Of a DNA stretch of 64,000 nucleotides, positions 16,298 through 24,443 are shown piece by piece. The notes beneath the pieces are model-generated. The model was not told the origin of the DNA and did no database searches. It saw only the letters and a program-made list of their open reading frames with translations. The stretch is from Nocardioides thalensis (lineage in GTDB: Bacteria; Actinomycetota; Actinomycetes; Propionibacteriales; Nocardioidaceae): NCBI RefSeq assembly GCF_013410655.1, contig NZ_JACCFP010000001.1, positions 2,069,501 to 2,133,500 of the forward strand, read 5' to 3'. Position 1 is the first letter of the stretch; every line of letters begins with the position of its first letter. The translations under genes were made by a program, and so were the position numbers.

Positions 16298-17115
16298 TGG
16301 CCGAGCTGGTCCAGATCACCACGGCCGACGACCCCCGGCTCGCCGACTACCGCGACCTGCGCGACGTCCAGCTGCGCCGCAGCCTCGAGGCCGAGCACGG
16401 GCTGTTCCTCGCCGAGGGCGAGAAGGTGGTGCGCCGTGCGGTCGAGGCCGGCTACGCGCCCCGGTCGTTCCTCATGGCCCCGCGCTGGCTCGACGGGCTG
16501 GGCGACGTGCTGGAGCGCTCGGACGCGCCCTGCTACGTGCTGTCGGAGGCGCTCGCCGAGCAGGTCACCGGCTTCCACGTGCACCGCGGCGCCCTGGCCT
16601 CGCTCGTACGGCGCCCACTGCCGACCGTCGACTCAGTGCTGGCGGATGCGCGCTCGGTGCTGGTGCTCGAGGACGTCGTCGACCACACCAACGTCGGCGC
16701 GATCTTCCGCTCCGGCGCCGCGCTCGGGTTCGACGCCGTGCTGCTCGCCCCGCGCTGCGCCGACCCGCTCTACCGCCGGTCGGTGAAGGTCGCGATGGGT
16801 GCCGTGTTCGGCGTGCCCTGGACCCGCCTCGACGACTGGCACGGCGCGCTGCCGTCCCTCAGCGAGCGCGGGTTCACCACGGTCGCGCTCACGCTGGCCG
16901 TGGACGCCGTACCGGTCGAGGAGGCGGTGGCGGGCGTGGACAAGGTCGCCCTGGTCCTCGGCGGCGAGGGCCACGGGCTCTCCGCACGCTGGGAGGAGAC
17001 CGCCGACCGGCGCGCGATCATCCCGATGGCGCGGGGGAGGGAGCACGGCATCGACTCCCTCAACGTGGCGGCCGCGACGGCCGTCGCCTGCTACGTCACC
17101 GCGCGGCGTGCCTGA
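16297..17115 (+). CDS. SpoU/TrmH-family RNA 2'-O-methyltransferase
   Basis: A 272-residue SPOUT methyltransferase. Motif 1 is VVDHTNVGAIFRSGAALGF, motif 2 is LVLGGEGHGLS, motif 3 is IIPMARGREHGIDSLNVAAATAVA, forming the trefoil knot that binds SAM. The N-terminal 100 residues are the substrate-binding domain typical of rRNA guanosine/uridine 2'-O-methyltransferases (TsnR/RlmB-like). The exact target nucleotide cannot be told. It is coupled to cysG by a one-base overlap, which is probably a matter of chromosomal layout rather than shared function, although both enzymes use SAM. Its stop directly abuts the convergent TPR gene. Confidence 0.85.
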   Translation: MAELVQITTADDPRLADYRDLRDVQLRRSLEAEHGLFLAEGEKVVRRAVEAGYAPRSFLMAPRWLDGLGDVLERSDAPCYVLSEALAEQVTGFHVHRGALASLVRRPLPTVDSVLADARSVLVLEDVVDHTNVGAIFRSGAALGFDAVLLAPRCADPLYRRSVKVAMGAVFGVPWTRLDDWHGALPSLSERGFTTVALTLAVDAVPVEEAVAGVDKVALVLGGEGHGLSARWEETADRRAIIPMARGREHGIDSLNVAAATAVACYVTARRA

Positions 17116-18144
17116 TCACTGGGACTGGCTCCGCTGCACGACTGCGACGACACCTGAGATGACGACACCCGTGAGCACGGGTCGGAGGATCTTCAAGCCG
17201 ACGTCCTCGCCGAACGAAGTGAACGCGACGGCCATCGTCGCGGCGAAGACGACCCCGAACACGAACCAGTTCCACAGCGCCAACCCGCGGAAGGACCTGC
17301 GCACGACATAGCGGCGGACGCTGCGGGGAACCTGCCGCACGACACGGAGCGTGTACGCGCAGACCCCGACGATGAGCATCGCCCCGATGCTGCGGGTCGT
17401 AGCCGAGACGCCGTCGTCGGCGAAGTTGAAACCGGCCGCCGCGATGAGTGCGACGACGGACGCGAGCCACAACCGCAAGGGGAACGAAGTGGCGATGCTG
17501 TCGAGGTTCTCCTGCGCCACACCGATCTGCGGATCCGCATTGAGTGCACCGGCGTAGCCGCGGATCGCCTTGGAGACGTTCCACTGCCCGCGGAGCGTGG
17601 TGAGGTTGTTCAGCGCCGCCGCGTGATCGGGCTCGAGCTCGAGCACCCGCTCGTACGCCGCCTCCGCCTCGGCGACGGCGTTGCGCCGATGCTCGACGAC
17701 GCCCAGCGCGAAGTGAGCGTCCGGCTCGTTCGGCGCGAGCCGGACGCCGGTCCGCGCGGCTTCGTGAGCGAGGATCAGCTCGCCCGGCACGTCCGCTGCG
17801 ATCAGGGCGCACTGGATGTGCGCGTTCGGGTTGTGCGGAGCGAGACGAACCGCCTCCTGGATGGCGCGGAGGGCAGCACGGTGGTCGCCGAGGCGGTCCA
17901 GCGCGATCGCGACCAGCCGGTGCCCCCAATCGCTTTCGGGCCGCAGTGCCACCAGGCGGTTGGCAGCGTCGAACGCGGCCCGGAAGTCGCCCTGACCGAG
18001 GCAGGCCTGGGCGAGGTAGCCGTGGGTGTCGGCGTCATCGGGCGACGTGGCCAGGATCTGGCTCGCGCGGGCCCTGGCGTCGTGCCAGCGACCGATGTCG
18101 ATCAGGTGCGGAAGCTGCTGACGCGCGCGGTGGTCCTGGCTCAC
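17116..18144 (-). CDS. TPR-repeat membrane protein paired with an AAA+ ATPase
   Basis: A 342-residue protein of unknown function. Roughly residues 5-200 form five tetratricopeptide-like helical repeats (for example DADTHGYLAQACLGQGDFRAAFDAANRLVALRP and PDAHFALGVVEHRRNAVAEAEAAYERVLELEPDH). The C-terminal third holds about four membrane segments (around 218-236, 253-270, 289-308, 318-335). The GTG start overlaps the stop of the ATPase gene by four bases, so the two proteins are made together. It looks like a membrane-anchored scaffold for the ATPase. No signal peptide is present, so the repeats should face the cytoplasm. Confidence 0.7.
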   Translation of the reverse strand: MSQDHRARQQLPHLIDIGRWHDARARASQILATSPDDADTHGYLAQACLGQGDFRAAFDAANRLVALRPESDWGHRLVAIALDRLGDHRAALRAIQEAVRLAPHNPNAHIQCALIAADVPGELILAHEAARTGVRLAPNEPDAHFALGVVEHRRNAVAEAEAAYERVLELEPDHAAALNNLTTLRGQWNVSKAIRGYAGALNADPQIGVAQENLDSIATSFPLRLWLASVVALIAAAGFNFADDGVSATTRSIGAMLIVGVCAYTLRVVRQVPRSVRRYVVRRSFRGLALWNWFVFGVVFAATMAVAFTSFGEDVGLKILRPVLTGVVISGVVAVVQRSQSQ

Positions 18145-19385
18145 AGCTTGCGGGCCTTGCGCATGTACTTCGCGAGCTCGTCGTAGCTACCGTCCCCGTT
18201 GGCGAACTGGACGACATTGCGGGCCGTGTCGAACCACGGCCCGACCGAGGGCCGGACCTCGCTCAGCGCGGCTTCGACGTCCGTCTGTCCGATGAGCCGC
18301 AGCTCGCCCGACTCCGCCGCGGCCAACAACGCCACCTCGGCGGCGGCCTCACAGGCATGGGCGATGTCCGCCCCCGTGTATCCGTCGGTCATCTTGGCGA
18401 GTCGCTTCACGTCGATCTTGGCGACCGGACGATCCGACAGCTGCAGCCGCCAGATCGCCTCGCGCGCCTCCTGGTCCGGGGGCAGCACGAGAAGCGTGCG
18501 ATCGAAGCGGCCCGGACGCCGCAGCGCGGCGTCGACGTCCCACGGCGCGTTCGTCGCAGCGAGGACGAAGACCCCCTCGTTGTCTCCTTCAACGCCGTCG
18601 AGCTCCAGCAGGAGCTGATTGACGGCGCCGCGCATCGCATCGGAGCTCAGCCGGCTGCGCTTGTGACCGATCGCGTCGACCTCGTCGAGGAAGAGAACGC
18701 ACGGAGCCGACGCTCGCGCGGTCTGGAAGATCTCGTGCACGTTCTTCTCGCTGTTGCCGACGTACATGTCCAGCACGTCGGCGATCGAGACGGTCATGAA
18801 CCGCACGCCCATCTCGCCCGCGAGCGCGCGGGCGAGAAAGGTCTTGCCACAACCGGGCGGCCCGTAGAGCAGCAGTCCGCCGCGCAGCGACTTGCTGTAC
18901 ATCTTGCGGAGCGCTTCGTTGCGCATGGGGGCGAGGAAGGCGGCATGGAGCCGCTTCTTGACCTCCTGCATGCCTCCCACATCGGCGAGCGTGACACCGC
19001 CCTCCTCGACGTCGTAGGCGCTGACCTCCGAGCTGGCACCGTCGGAGTCGGCGAACATCGGCGGGGCGATGTCGCCGACCTCCTCCTCGGCCAGCGTCCA
19101 GTCGAAACCGCGATCGACCGGCGGGGTCTCGGCCGACCGCGACGAGGCGTCCCCGCCTGCGCCCGACATCGGCGCGGCTGATCCTCCTGGGTCCAGAGCG
19201 CGTGCCATCAGCGCACGCGCTTCGGCGGAGTCCGGAGCGGACGCCAGCGCTGCCGCGAGGTGGGGCACGGCCTCGTCGGCGCGACCGGCCCTGATCAACA
19301 GGTCGGCCAGGTGGATCCTCAGCGCCGCATCGCCGGGCGCCGCCGCCACGGCGCGCAGGATCGCGTCGATCACGCTCTCGCTCAT
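18141..19385 (-). CDS. AAA+ ATPase with N-terminal TPR-like segment (classic clade, Cdc48/Vps4-like)
   Basis: A 414-residue ATPase. Residues 1-65 look like one or two TPR-like hairpins, 66-130 an acidic low-complexity linker, then GGMQEVKKRL and the AAA core. Walker A is GPPGCGKT (175-182), the pore-loop region MYVGNSEKNV follows, Walker B is VLFLDEVD (230-237), sensor 1 ATNA (277-280), arginine fingers RRPGRFDR (289-296), sensor 2 GYTGAD (335-340). There is no protease domain, so it should be a remodelling or unfolding ATPase. The ATG at 19385 is six bases after TAACCT on the minus strand (leaderless); a TTG two codons upstream is less likely. It is first in a two-gene operon with the TPR-membrane protein. 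Confidence 0.78.
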   Translation of the reverse strand: MSESVIDAILRAVAAAPGDAALRIHLADLLIRAGRADEAVPHLAAALASAPDSAEARALMARALDPGGSAAPMSGAGGDASSRSAETPPVDRGFDWTLAEEEVGDIAPPMFADSDGASSEVSAYDVEEGGVTLADVGGMQEVKKRLHAAFLAPMRNEALRKMYSKSLRGGLLLYGPPGCGKTFLARALAGEMGVRFMTVSIADVLDMYVGNSEKNVHEIFQTARASAPCVLFLDEVDAIGHKRSRLSSDAMRGAVNQLLLELDGVEGDNEGVFVLAATNAPWDVDAALRRPGRFDRTLLVLPPDQEAREAIWRLQLSDRPVAKIDVKRLAKMTDGYTGADIAHACEAAAEVALLAAAESGELRLIGQTDVEAALSEVRPSVGPWFDTARNVVQFANGDGSYDELAKYMRKARKL

Positions 19386-19497
19386 GCGCAAAGGTTAAGG
19401 CCAGCGCGTGCCTCCGGCCGGGCCCGCCAGATTTCACCGCCGGTCGTGCCACTACCGCCCACTACCGCGGAGACGCGCCACCGCCTACGCTCGCGCC

Positions 19498-20625
19498 ATG
19501 GCGAACGAGAACACGTTCTACTCCGCGGTCCCGGTCGTGGTGTGGGGCACCGGCAACATGGGCCGGGCGTCGATCCGCGCGGTCGCCGCGCACCCCGGGC
19601 TGCGGCTGGCGGCCGTGGTGGTCAACGACCCGGGCAAGGTCGGTCGCGACGCGGGCGACCTGGCGGGCCTGGGTCGCGACCTCGGCGTGAGCGCGACCGA
19701 CGACGTCGACGCCGCGCTCGCCACCCTCGACGGCGGGGGAGCCGTGGCCTACGCGGCGTCGGGGGAGCTGCGCCCCGACGACGCCGTGGCCGACATCAGG
19801 CGCGCGCTCGCCGGCGGTGCGGTCGTGGTGACCCCGTCGGTCTACGCGCTCTACGACCACCGGAGCGCGCCGCCCGAGCTGCGGGAGCCGCTCGAGAAGG
19901 CGTGCGCCGACGGCGGCAGCGCGCTGTTCGTCAGCGGCATCGACCCGGGCTGGGGCAACGACCTGCTGCCCGCTCTGGTGAGCGGCCTCGCCAGCGAGGT
20001 CGACCAGGTCCGGTGCCAGGAGATCTTCGACTACTCGACGTACGACGCCGAGGACTCGGTGCGCTACATCGTCGGCATGGGGCAGCCGATGGACTACGAG
20101 CCGCCGATGGTCGCCGCCGGCATCCCGTCGATGGTCTGGGGTGGCCAGGTCCGGATCGTCGCGCGCGCTCTCGGCGTGGAGGTCGACGAGCTGCGCGAGA
20201 CCGTCGACCGGCGCGCGCTCGACGCCGACGTGACGACCGCGCTCGGCGACTTCGCGGCCGGCACCCAGGGGGCGCTCCGGTTCGAGGTGCAGGGCATCGT
20301 CGGCGGCGAGCCACGGATCGTCATCGAGCACGTCACCCGGATCAGCGCCTCGTGCGCCGGCGACTGGCCGATGCCACCCGACGGGGGCGACGGCGCGCAC
20401 CGGGTGATCATCGAGGGCCGTCCCCGCATCGAGATCAACGTCGAGGCCACCGACGAGGGCGGCAACCGGGCCGCGGGCGGCAACGCGACGGCCGCGAACC
20501 GGCTCGTCAACGCCATCCCGTGGCTCCGCGTCGCCGCCCCCGGCCTCTACGACGGGCTCGACGTGCCCCTCGTCCCGTCCACCTACCTGCGCACCACCGA
20601 CACCAGCACCATGACGGAGGCCTGA
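19498..20625 (+). CDS. NAD(P)-dependent dehydrogenase with DapB-like N-terminal domain
   Basis: A 375-residue oxidoreductase. The Rossmann motif VVWGTGNMGRASIRAV (about 13-28) is of the dihydrodipicolinate-reductase N-terminal type, followed by a long C-terminal domain with GIDPGWGNDLLPAL and GTQGALRFEVQGIV. Related proteins include 2,4-diaminopentanoate dehydrogenase-like and other imine/amine dehydrogenase-like enzymes; most are uncharacterised. The ATG at 19498 lies six bases after TACGCT (19486-19491), a leaderless arrangement. It is coupled to the carboxymuconolactone-decarboxylase-like gene (TGATG). Function in a small-molecule degradation route is inference. Confidence 0.7.
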   Translation: MANENTFYSAVPVVVWGTGNMGRASIRAVAAHPGLRLAAVVVNDPGKVGRDAGDLAGLGRDLGVSATDDVDAALATLDGGGAVAYAASGELRPDDAVADIRRALAGGAVVVTPSVYALYDHRSAPPELREPLEKACADGGSALFVSGIDPGWGNDLLPALVSGLASEVDQVRCQEIFDYSTYDAEDSVRYIVGMGQPMDYEPPMVAAGIPSMVWGGQVRIVARALGVEVDELRETVDRRALDADVTTALGDFAAGTQGALRFEVQGIVGGEPRIVIEHVTRISASCAGDWPMPPDGGDGAHRVIIEGRPRIEINVEATDEGGNRAAGGNATAANRLVNAIPWLRVAAPGLYDGLDVPLVPSTYLRTTDTSTMTEA

Positions 20626-21116
20626 TGTTCATCGACGTACCCGACGGCAAGGACCCGATCATGCACGTGTGGGGCGAGCTGGTGCCCGGCATCGGGCCCG
20701 CGGCGTCCGCACTGGCCATGAGCGTGTACGAGCACAGCACCCTCGGGCTGCGCGAGTTCGAGGCGGCCCGGCTCCGGATCGCGCAGATCAACGGCTGCCT
20801 GTTCTGCCAGGACTGGCGAACCGAGCGCGACGGGCAGAAGGTCGAGGACACCTTCGACCAGGCGGTGGCCGACTGGCGCACCACCCGTGACTTCGACGAC
20901 CGGACGCGGCTGGCGGCGGAGTACGCCGAGCGGTACGCGCTGGACCACCACGGGATCGACGACGCCTTCTGGAAGCGGATGCGTCAGCACTACTCGGACC
21001 GGGAGATCGTCGAGCTGTCGATGTGCCTCGGCTCGTGGCTGTCGTTCGGGCGCCTCAACCGGGTGCTCGGCCTGGACGCGGCGTGCGTGCTGCCGAGCCA
21101 CGCCGGGCAGGGCTGA
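20625..21116 (+). CDS. Carboxymuconolactone decarboxylase/AhpD-fold protein
   Basis: A 163-residue helical protein of the AhpD-like superfamily. The CxxC-type redox pair lies in INGCLFCQDWRTE, downstream of a conserved LREFEAARLRIAQ helix, which is the usual layout of members with peroxidase/reductase activity rather than decarboxylases (those lack the Cys pair). It is co-translated with the DapB-like dehydrogenase. The partner substrate is unknown. Confidence 0.78.
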   Translation: MFIDVPDGKDPIMHVWGELVPGIGPAASALAMSVYEHSTLGLREFEAARLRIAQINGCLFCQDWRTERDGQKVEDTFDQAVADWRTTRDFDDRTRLAAEYAERYALDHHGIDDAFWKRMRQHYSDREIVELSMCLGSWLSFGRLNRVLGLDAACVLPSHAGQG

Positions 21117-21131
21117 CCCGCCCGGAACGGC

Positions 21132-21737
21132 TCAGGCAGGCCAGTCCGGCGGGTACTCGTCGGCGATCTTGTCGTGCTGCTTCTGCAGCTTCTTGCGCGC
21201 CCGGTCGGGGATCCGGTCGCCGAAGACCGTGCCCAGGGTGTGGTCGGTCTCGTGCTGGAGACACCGCGCGAGCAGCCCGTCGCCCTCGAAGTGCACCGGC
21301 TCGCCGTCGAGCCCGAAGCCGTCCACCGCGGCCCAGTCGGGACGCGCGCACGGCGCGAACGCGCCGGGGAACGACAGGCAGCCCTCCTCGCCGTCGTCGA
21401 GACGCCGGTCCTTGCCCTCGGGGAGCGTCACCGTCGGGTTGCACACGACGCCGACCGTGCGGCGGCCCGACTCGTCGGGGCAGTCGAACACGAAGACGGC
21501 CAGGTCCACCCCGATCTGGCACGCGGCCAGGCCGACCCCGTCGGCGGCGTACATCGTGGCGGTCATGTCGGCCACCAGCGCGCGCAGATCGTCGTCGTAC
21601 GACGTCACCTGCGCCTGGGGGCGGTGCATCACCGGCGTGCCCCACCGGGTCATCGGCCGGACCGTGCCGCCCTCGGGCAGCGGGCCGTGGGGCATGTTGA
21701 GGGGCTCGTCGGCGGGGCCGGGATCGGGGGCGGTCAT
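21132..21737 (-). CDS. def: Peptide deformylase
   Basis: A 201-residue Fe2+/Zn2+ hydrolase that removes the formyl group from nascent N-terminal methionine. All three signature motifs are intact: GVGLAACQ (67-74), EEGCLS (117-122; metal Cys120) and QHETDH (161-166; metal His pair and catalytic Glu). An N-terminal extension of about 28 residues precedes the RWGTPVMHRP segment. The ATG at 21737 is eight bases after TATGCT on the minus strand. It is divergent from the acyl-CoA dehydrogenase operon. Actinobacteria often have more than one deformylase; this may be the extra copy. Confidence 0.88.
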   Translation of the reverse strand: MTAPDPGPADEPLNMPHGPLPEGGTVRPMTRWGTPVMHRPQAQVTSYDDDLRALVADMTATMYAADGVGLAACQIGVDLAVFVFDCPDESGRRTVGVVCNPTVTLPEGKDRRLDDGEEGCLSFPGAFAPCARPDWAAVDGFGLDGEPVHFEGDGLLARCLQHETDHTLGTVFGDRIPDRARKKLQKQHDKIADEYPPDWPA

Positions 21738-21801
21738 GGGACCGGAGCATAGGCGAGGGGGCACGTGTGACATGACCCACCCGCGCGTCTGTAGCGCGAT
21801 G

Positions 21802-21818
21802 TGTAACTCGAAGTTACA
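21802..21818. promoter_or_regulatory. 17-bp palindromic operator overlapping the -10 box of the acyl-CoA dehydrogenase operon
   Basis: TGTAACTCGAAGTTACA has perfect seven-base arms around CGA. Its right arm overlaps TACATT (21815-21820), a -10 box seven bases before the ATG at 21828. A bound protein would block the promoter, so repression is expected. The size fits TetR-family operators of fatty-acid or sterol regulons. The regulator is not encoded in the window. Confidence 0.65.
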
Positions 21819-21827
21819 TTTGACGGC

Positions 21828-23192
21828 ATGTCCCTGATCAGCAACCTCAAGCCGGGCGGCAAGCACGGGGTTCCGAGCACGGAGAACCGAGACCCCATCG
21901 GTTTCCTCGTCGCCGGTCTCAACAAGCTCGCCCAGAGCGACCTCATCGACAAGATCGGTCTCCGCAAGCAGTCCGAGCAGGTCGTCTTCAACGTCACCCG
22001 CACCGGGTTCAAGACGATGACCACGGCCAGCCGGACCTTCGCCAAGTCGGGCAAGAAGGGGCAGCCGGGCACCCGGCCGGCCGCGACCGCCGGCACCGGG
22101 CCGTTCGACCTCACGCCGACCGAGGACGAGCAGATGCTCGTCGACGTGGTGAGCGAGTACGCCGAGGAGGTCGTGCGCCCCGCCGCGTTCGAGGCGGACA
22201 AGGCGTGCGCCGCTCCCGACGAGCTGCTCAAGTCCAGCCTCGAGATCGGCCTGCCGATCCTCGGTGTGCCGGAGGCGCTCGGCGGCATCTCCGAGGAGCG
22301 CTCCGCGATGGCGGGCACGCTCGTGGCCGAGGCCCTCGCGAAGGGCGACATGGGCCTCGCCGTCGCCACCCTGGCGCCCGGCTCGGTCGCCACCGCCCTC
22401 GGGCTGTGGGGCACCGACGCGCAGCAGCAGACCTACCTGCCCGCCTTCACCGGGGAGGAGGTGCCGGCCGCCGCGCTCGCGCTCAACGAGCCCGCCGTGC
22501 TCTTCGACGTCCTCTCCCCGAAGACGACCGCAACCAAGTCCGGTGACGGCTACCTCCTCAACGGCACCAAGAGCCTGGTCGCCCGTGGCGCCGAGGCCGA
22601 GCTGTTCGTCGTGGGCGCCCAGCTCGACGGCAAGCCGGTCCTCTTCCTGGTCGAGTCGGGCGCCGAGGGCATGACGGTGGAGGGCGACCCGGCGATGGGC
22701 GTCCGGGCCGCCGGCATGACCAAGCTGAACCTCGAGGACGTGAAGGTCCCCGCCGACGCCGTGCTCGGCGAGACCGACGGGTCGACCTACACCGAGTGCG
22801 TGCGTCTCTCGCGCCTCGCGTGGTGCGCGCTCGCGATCGGCACTGCCCAGGCGGTGCTCGACTACGTCACGCCGTACGTCAAGGAGCGCGAGGCGTTCGG
22901 CGAGCCGATCGCCCACCGCCAGGCGGTGGCGTTCATGGTCGCCAACATCGCGATCGAGCTGCAGGGCATGCGCCTGCTGACCTACCGCGCGGCCGCCCGC
23001 GCCGCGGCGGGCAAGGACTTCTCCAAGGAGGTCGCCCTGGCCCGCAAGATCTGCGCCGACAGGGGCATGCAGATCGGCAACGACGGCGTGCAGCTGCTCG
23101 GTGGCCACGGATTCGTCAAGGAGCACCCGGTCGAGCGGTGGTACCGCGACCTGCGTGCCATCGGCATCATGGAAGGGACGGTGCTGGTCTGA
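21828..23192 (+). CDS. Acyl-CoA dehydrogenase subunit, FadE24-like
   Basis: A 454-residue acyl-CoA dehydrogenase. An unusual 90-residue basic N-terminal extension precedes the family core (PTEDEQMLVDVVSEYAEEVVRPAAFEAD). The core has the N-terminal helical, middle beta and C-terminal helical domains; the C-terminal QLLGGHGFVKEHPVERWYRDLRAIGIMEGT carries a Glu in the position of the catalytic base region. The length and the pairing with a second ~405-residue dehydrogenase match M. tuberculosis FadE24 (Rv3139) and FadE23 (Rv3140). Such paired actinobacterial dehydrogenases form alpha2beta2 heterotetramers acting on atypical acyl-CoA. The promoter appears leaderless and is covered by a palindromic operator. 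Confidence 0.82.
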   Translation: MSLISNLKPGGKHGVPSTENRDPIGFLVAGLNKLAQSDLIDKIGLRKQSEQVVFNVTRTGFKTMTTASRTFAKSGKKGQPGTRPAATAGTGPFDLTPTEDEQMLVDVVSEYAEEVVRPAAFEADKACAAPDELLKSSLEIGLPILGVPEALGGISEERSAMAGTLVAEALAKGDMGLAVATLAPGSVATALGLWGTDAQQQTYLPAFTGEEVPAAALALNEPAVLFDVLSPKTTATKSGDGYLLNGTKSLVARGAEAELFVVGAQLDGKPVLFLVESGAEGMTVEGDPAMGVRAAGMTKLNLEDVKVPADAVLGETDGSTYTECVRLSRLAWCALAIGTAQAVLDYVTPYVKEREAFGEPIAHRQAVAFMVANIAIELQGMRLLTYRAAARAAAGKDFSKEVALARKICADRGMQIGNDGVQLLGGHGFVKEHPVERWYRDLRAIGIMEGTVLV

Positions 23193-24409
23193 TGGCCATC
23201 AACCTGGAAGTTCCCAAGAAGCACCGCCCGCTGATCGAGCAGGCCCACCAGGTCGCGATGAACATGCTGCGGCCGATCTCGCGCAAGTACGACATCGCCG
23301 AGCACGAGTACCCCAAGGAGCTCGACACGCTCGCGGCGATGATCGACGGGCTCAACGAGTCCGGCGCGTCCGAGGGTGCCGGCGCGAGCGGCGTCGGCCG
23401 CGGCTCGAAGGTCTCCGAGGGCGACGGCGTCAAGAACGGCTCCAACATGGCCTCGGTGACCTCGATCGCCGAGATGTGCTGGGGCGACGTCGGGCTGATG
23501 CTGTCGTTCCCGCGGCAGGGCCTCGGCAACTCCGCGATCGCGTCGGTCGCCAACGACGAGCAGCTCGAGCGGTTCAAGGGCACCTGGGCGTCGATGGCGA
23601 TCACCGAGCCGAGCTTCGGCTCCGACTCCTCGCAGGTCTCGACCACCGCGGTGCTCGACGGCGACGAGTACGTCATCAACGGCGAGAAGATCTTCGTCAC
23701 CTCGGGTGAGCGGTCCGACTCCATCGTCGTGTGGGCGACGCTCGACAAGTCCCTCGGCCGCGCGGCGATCAAGTCGTTCCTGGTCACCAAGGACATGCCG
23801 GGCGTGAAGGTCGAGCGGCTCGAGGAGAAGCTCGGCATCCGGGCGTCCGACACCGCCGTGATCACGTTCACCGACGTCCGCGTGCCCAAGGAGAACCTCC
23901 TCGGTTCCCCGGAGATCAACACCGAGCAGGGCTTCGCCGGCGCGATGGCGACGTTCGACAACACCCGCCCGCTGGTGGCCGCGATGGCTGTCGGCGTCGC
24001 CCGGGCGTCGCTCGACCTCACCCGCGACCTGCTCGCGCAGGCCGGCATCGAGATCGACTACGACAGGCCGGCCAACCTGCAGTCCGCGGCCGCTGCGAAG
24101 TTCCTCCAGCTCGAGTCGGACTGGGAGGCGGGGCGCCTGCTCACCCTCCAGGCCGCATGGATGGCCGACAACCGCAAGCCGAACTCGCTCGAGGCCTCGA
24201 TGGCCAAGGCGAAGGCCGGCCGCGTCGGCTCCGACGTCACGCTGTCCTGCGTCGAGCTGTGCTCGTCGGTGGGCTACAGCGAGGCCGAGCTGCTCGAGAA
24301 GTGGTCGCGCGACTCCAAGATCCTCGACATCTTCGAGGGCACCCAGCAGATCCAGCAGCTGATCGTGGCGCGCCGGATCCTCGGCCTGTCGAGCTCCGAG
24401 CTCAAGTGA
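23192..24409 (+). CDS. Acyl-CoA dehydrogenase subunit, FadE23-like
   Basis: A 405-residue acyl-CoA dehydrogenase, one-base overlap with the preceding dehydrogenase (TGATG). FAD/substrate loop segments include ASMAITEPSFGSDSSQVSTTA and INGEKIFVTSGERSDSIVVWATLD; the C-terminal SRDSKILDIFEGTQQIQQLIVARRIL contains the Glu of the EGT motif that serves as catalytic base in this family. It is probably the partner chain of the FadE24-like protein in a heterotetramer. The acyl chain or ring-derived thioester used cannot be told from sequence. Confidence 0.83.
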   Translation: MAINLEVPKKHRPLIEQAHQVAMNMLRPISRKYDIAEHEYPKELDTLAAMIDGLNESGASEGAGASGVGRGSKVSEGDGVKNGSNMASVTSIAEMCWGDVGLMLSFPRQGLGNSAIASVANDEQLERFKGTWASMAITEPSFGSDSSQVSTTAVLDGDEYVINGEKIFVTSGERSDSIVVWATLDKSLGRAAIKSFLVTKDMPGVKVERLEEKLGIRASDTAVITFTDVRVPKENLLGSPEINTEQGFAGAMATFDNTRPLVAAMAVGVARASLDLTRDLLAQAGIEIDYDRPANLQSAAAAKFLQLESDWEAGRLLTLQAAWMADNRKPNSLEASMAKAKAGRVGSDVTLSCVELCSSVGYSEAELLEKWSRDSKILDIFEGTQQIQQLIVARRILGLSSSELK

Positions 24410-24443
24410 GCGAGGCTCGGTCACCGGGCGATAGGTTCGTCCG

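Noticed and set aside
19449..19468. Tandem direct repeat of CCACTACCGC (two copies) between the AAA and DapB-like genes
   Set aside because: Only two copies, and low complexity in GC-rich DNA; no link to the nearby promoters could be supported.
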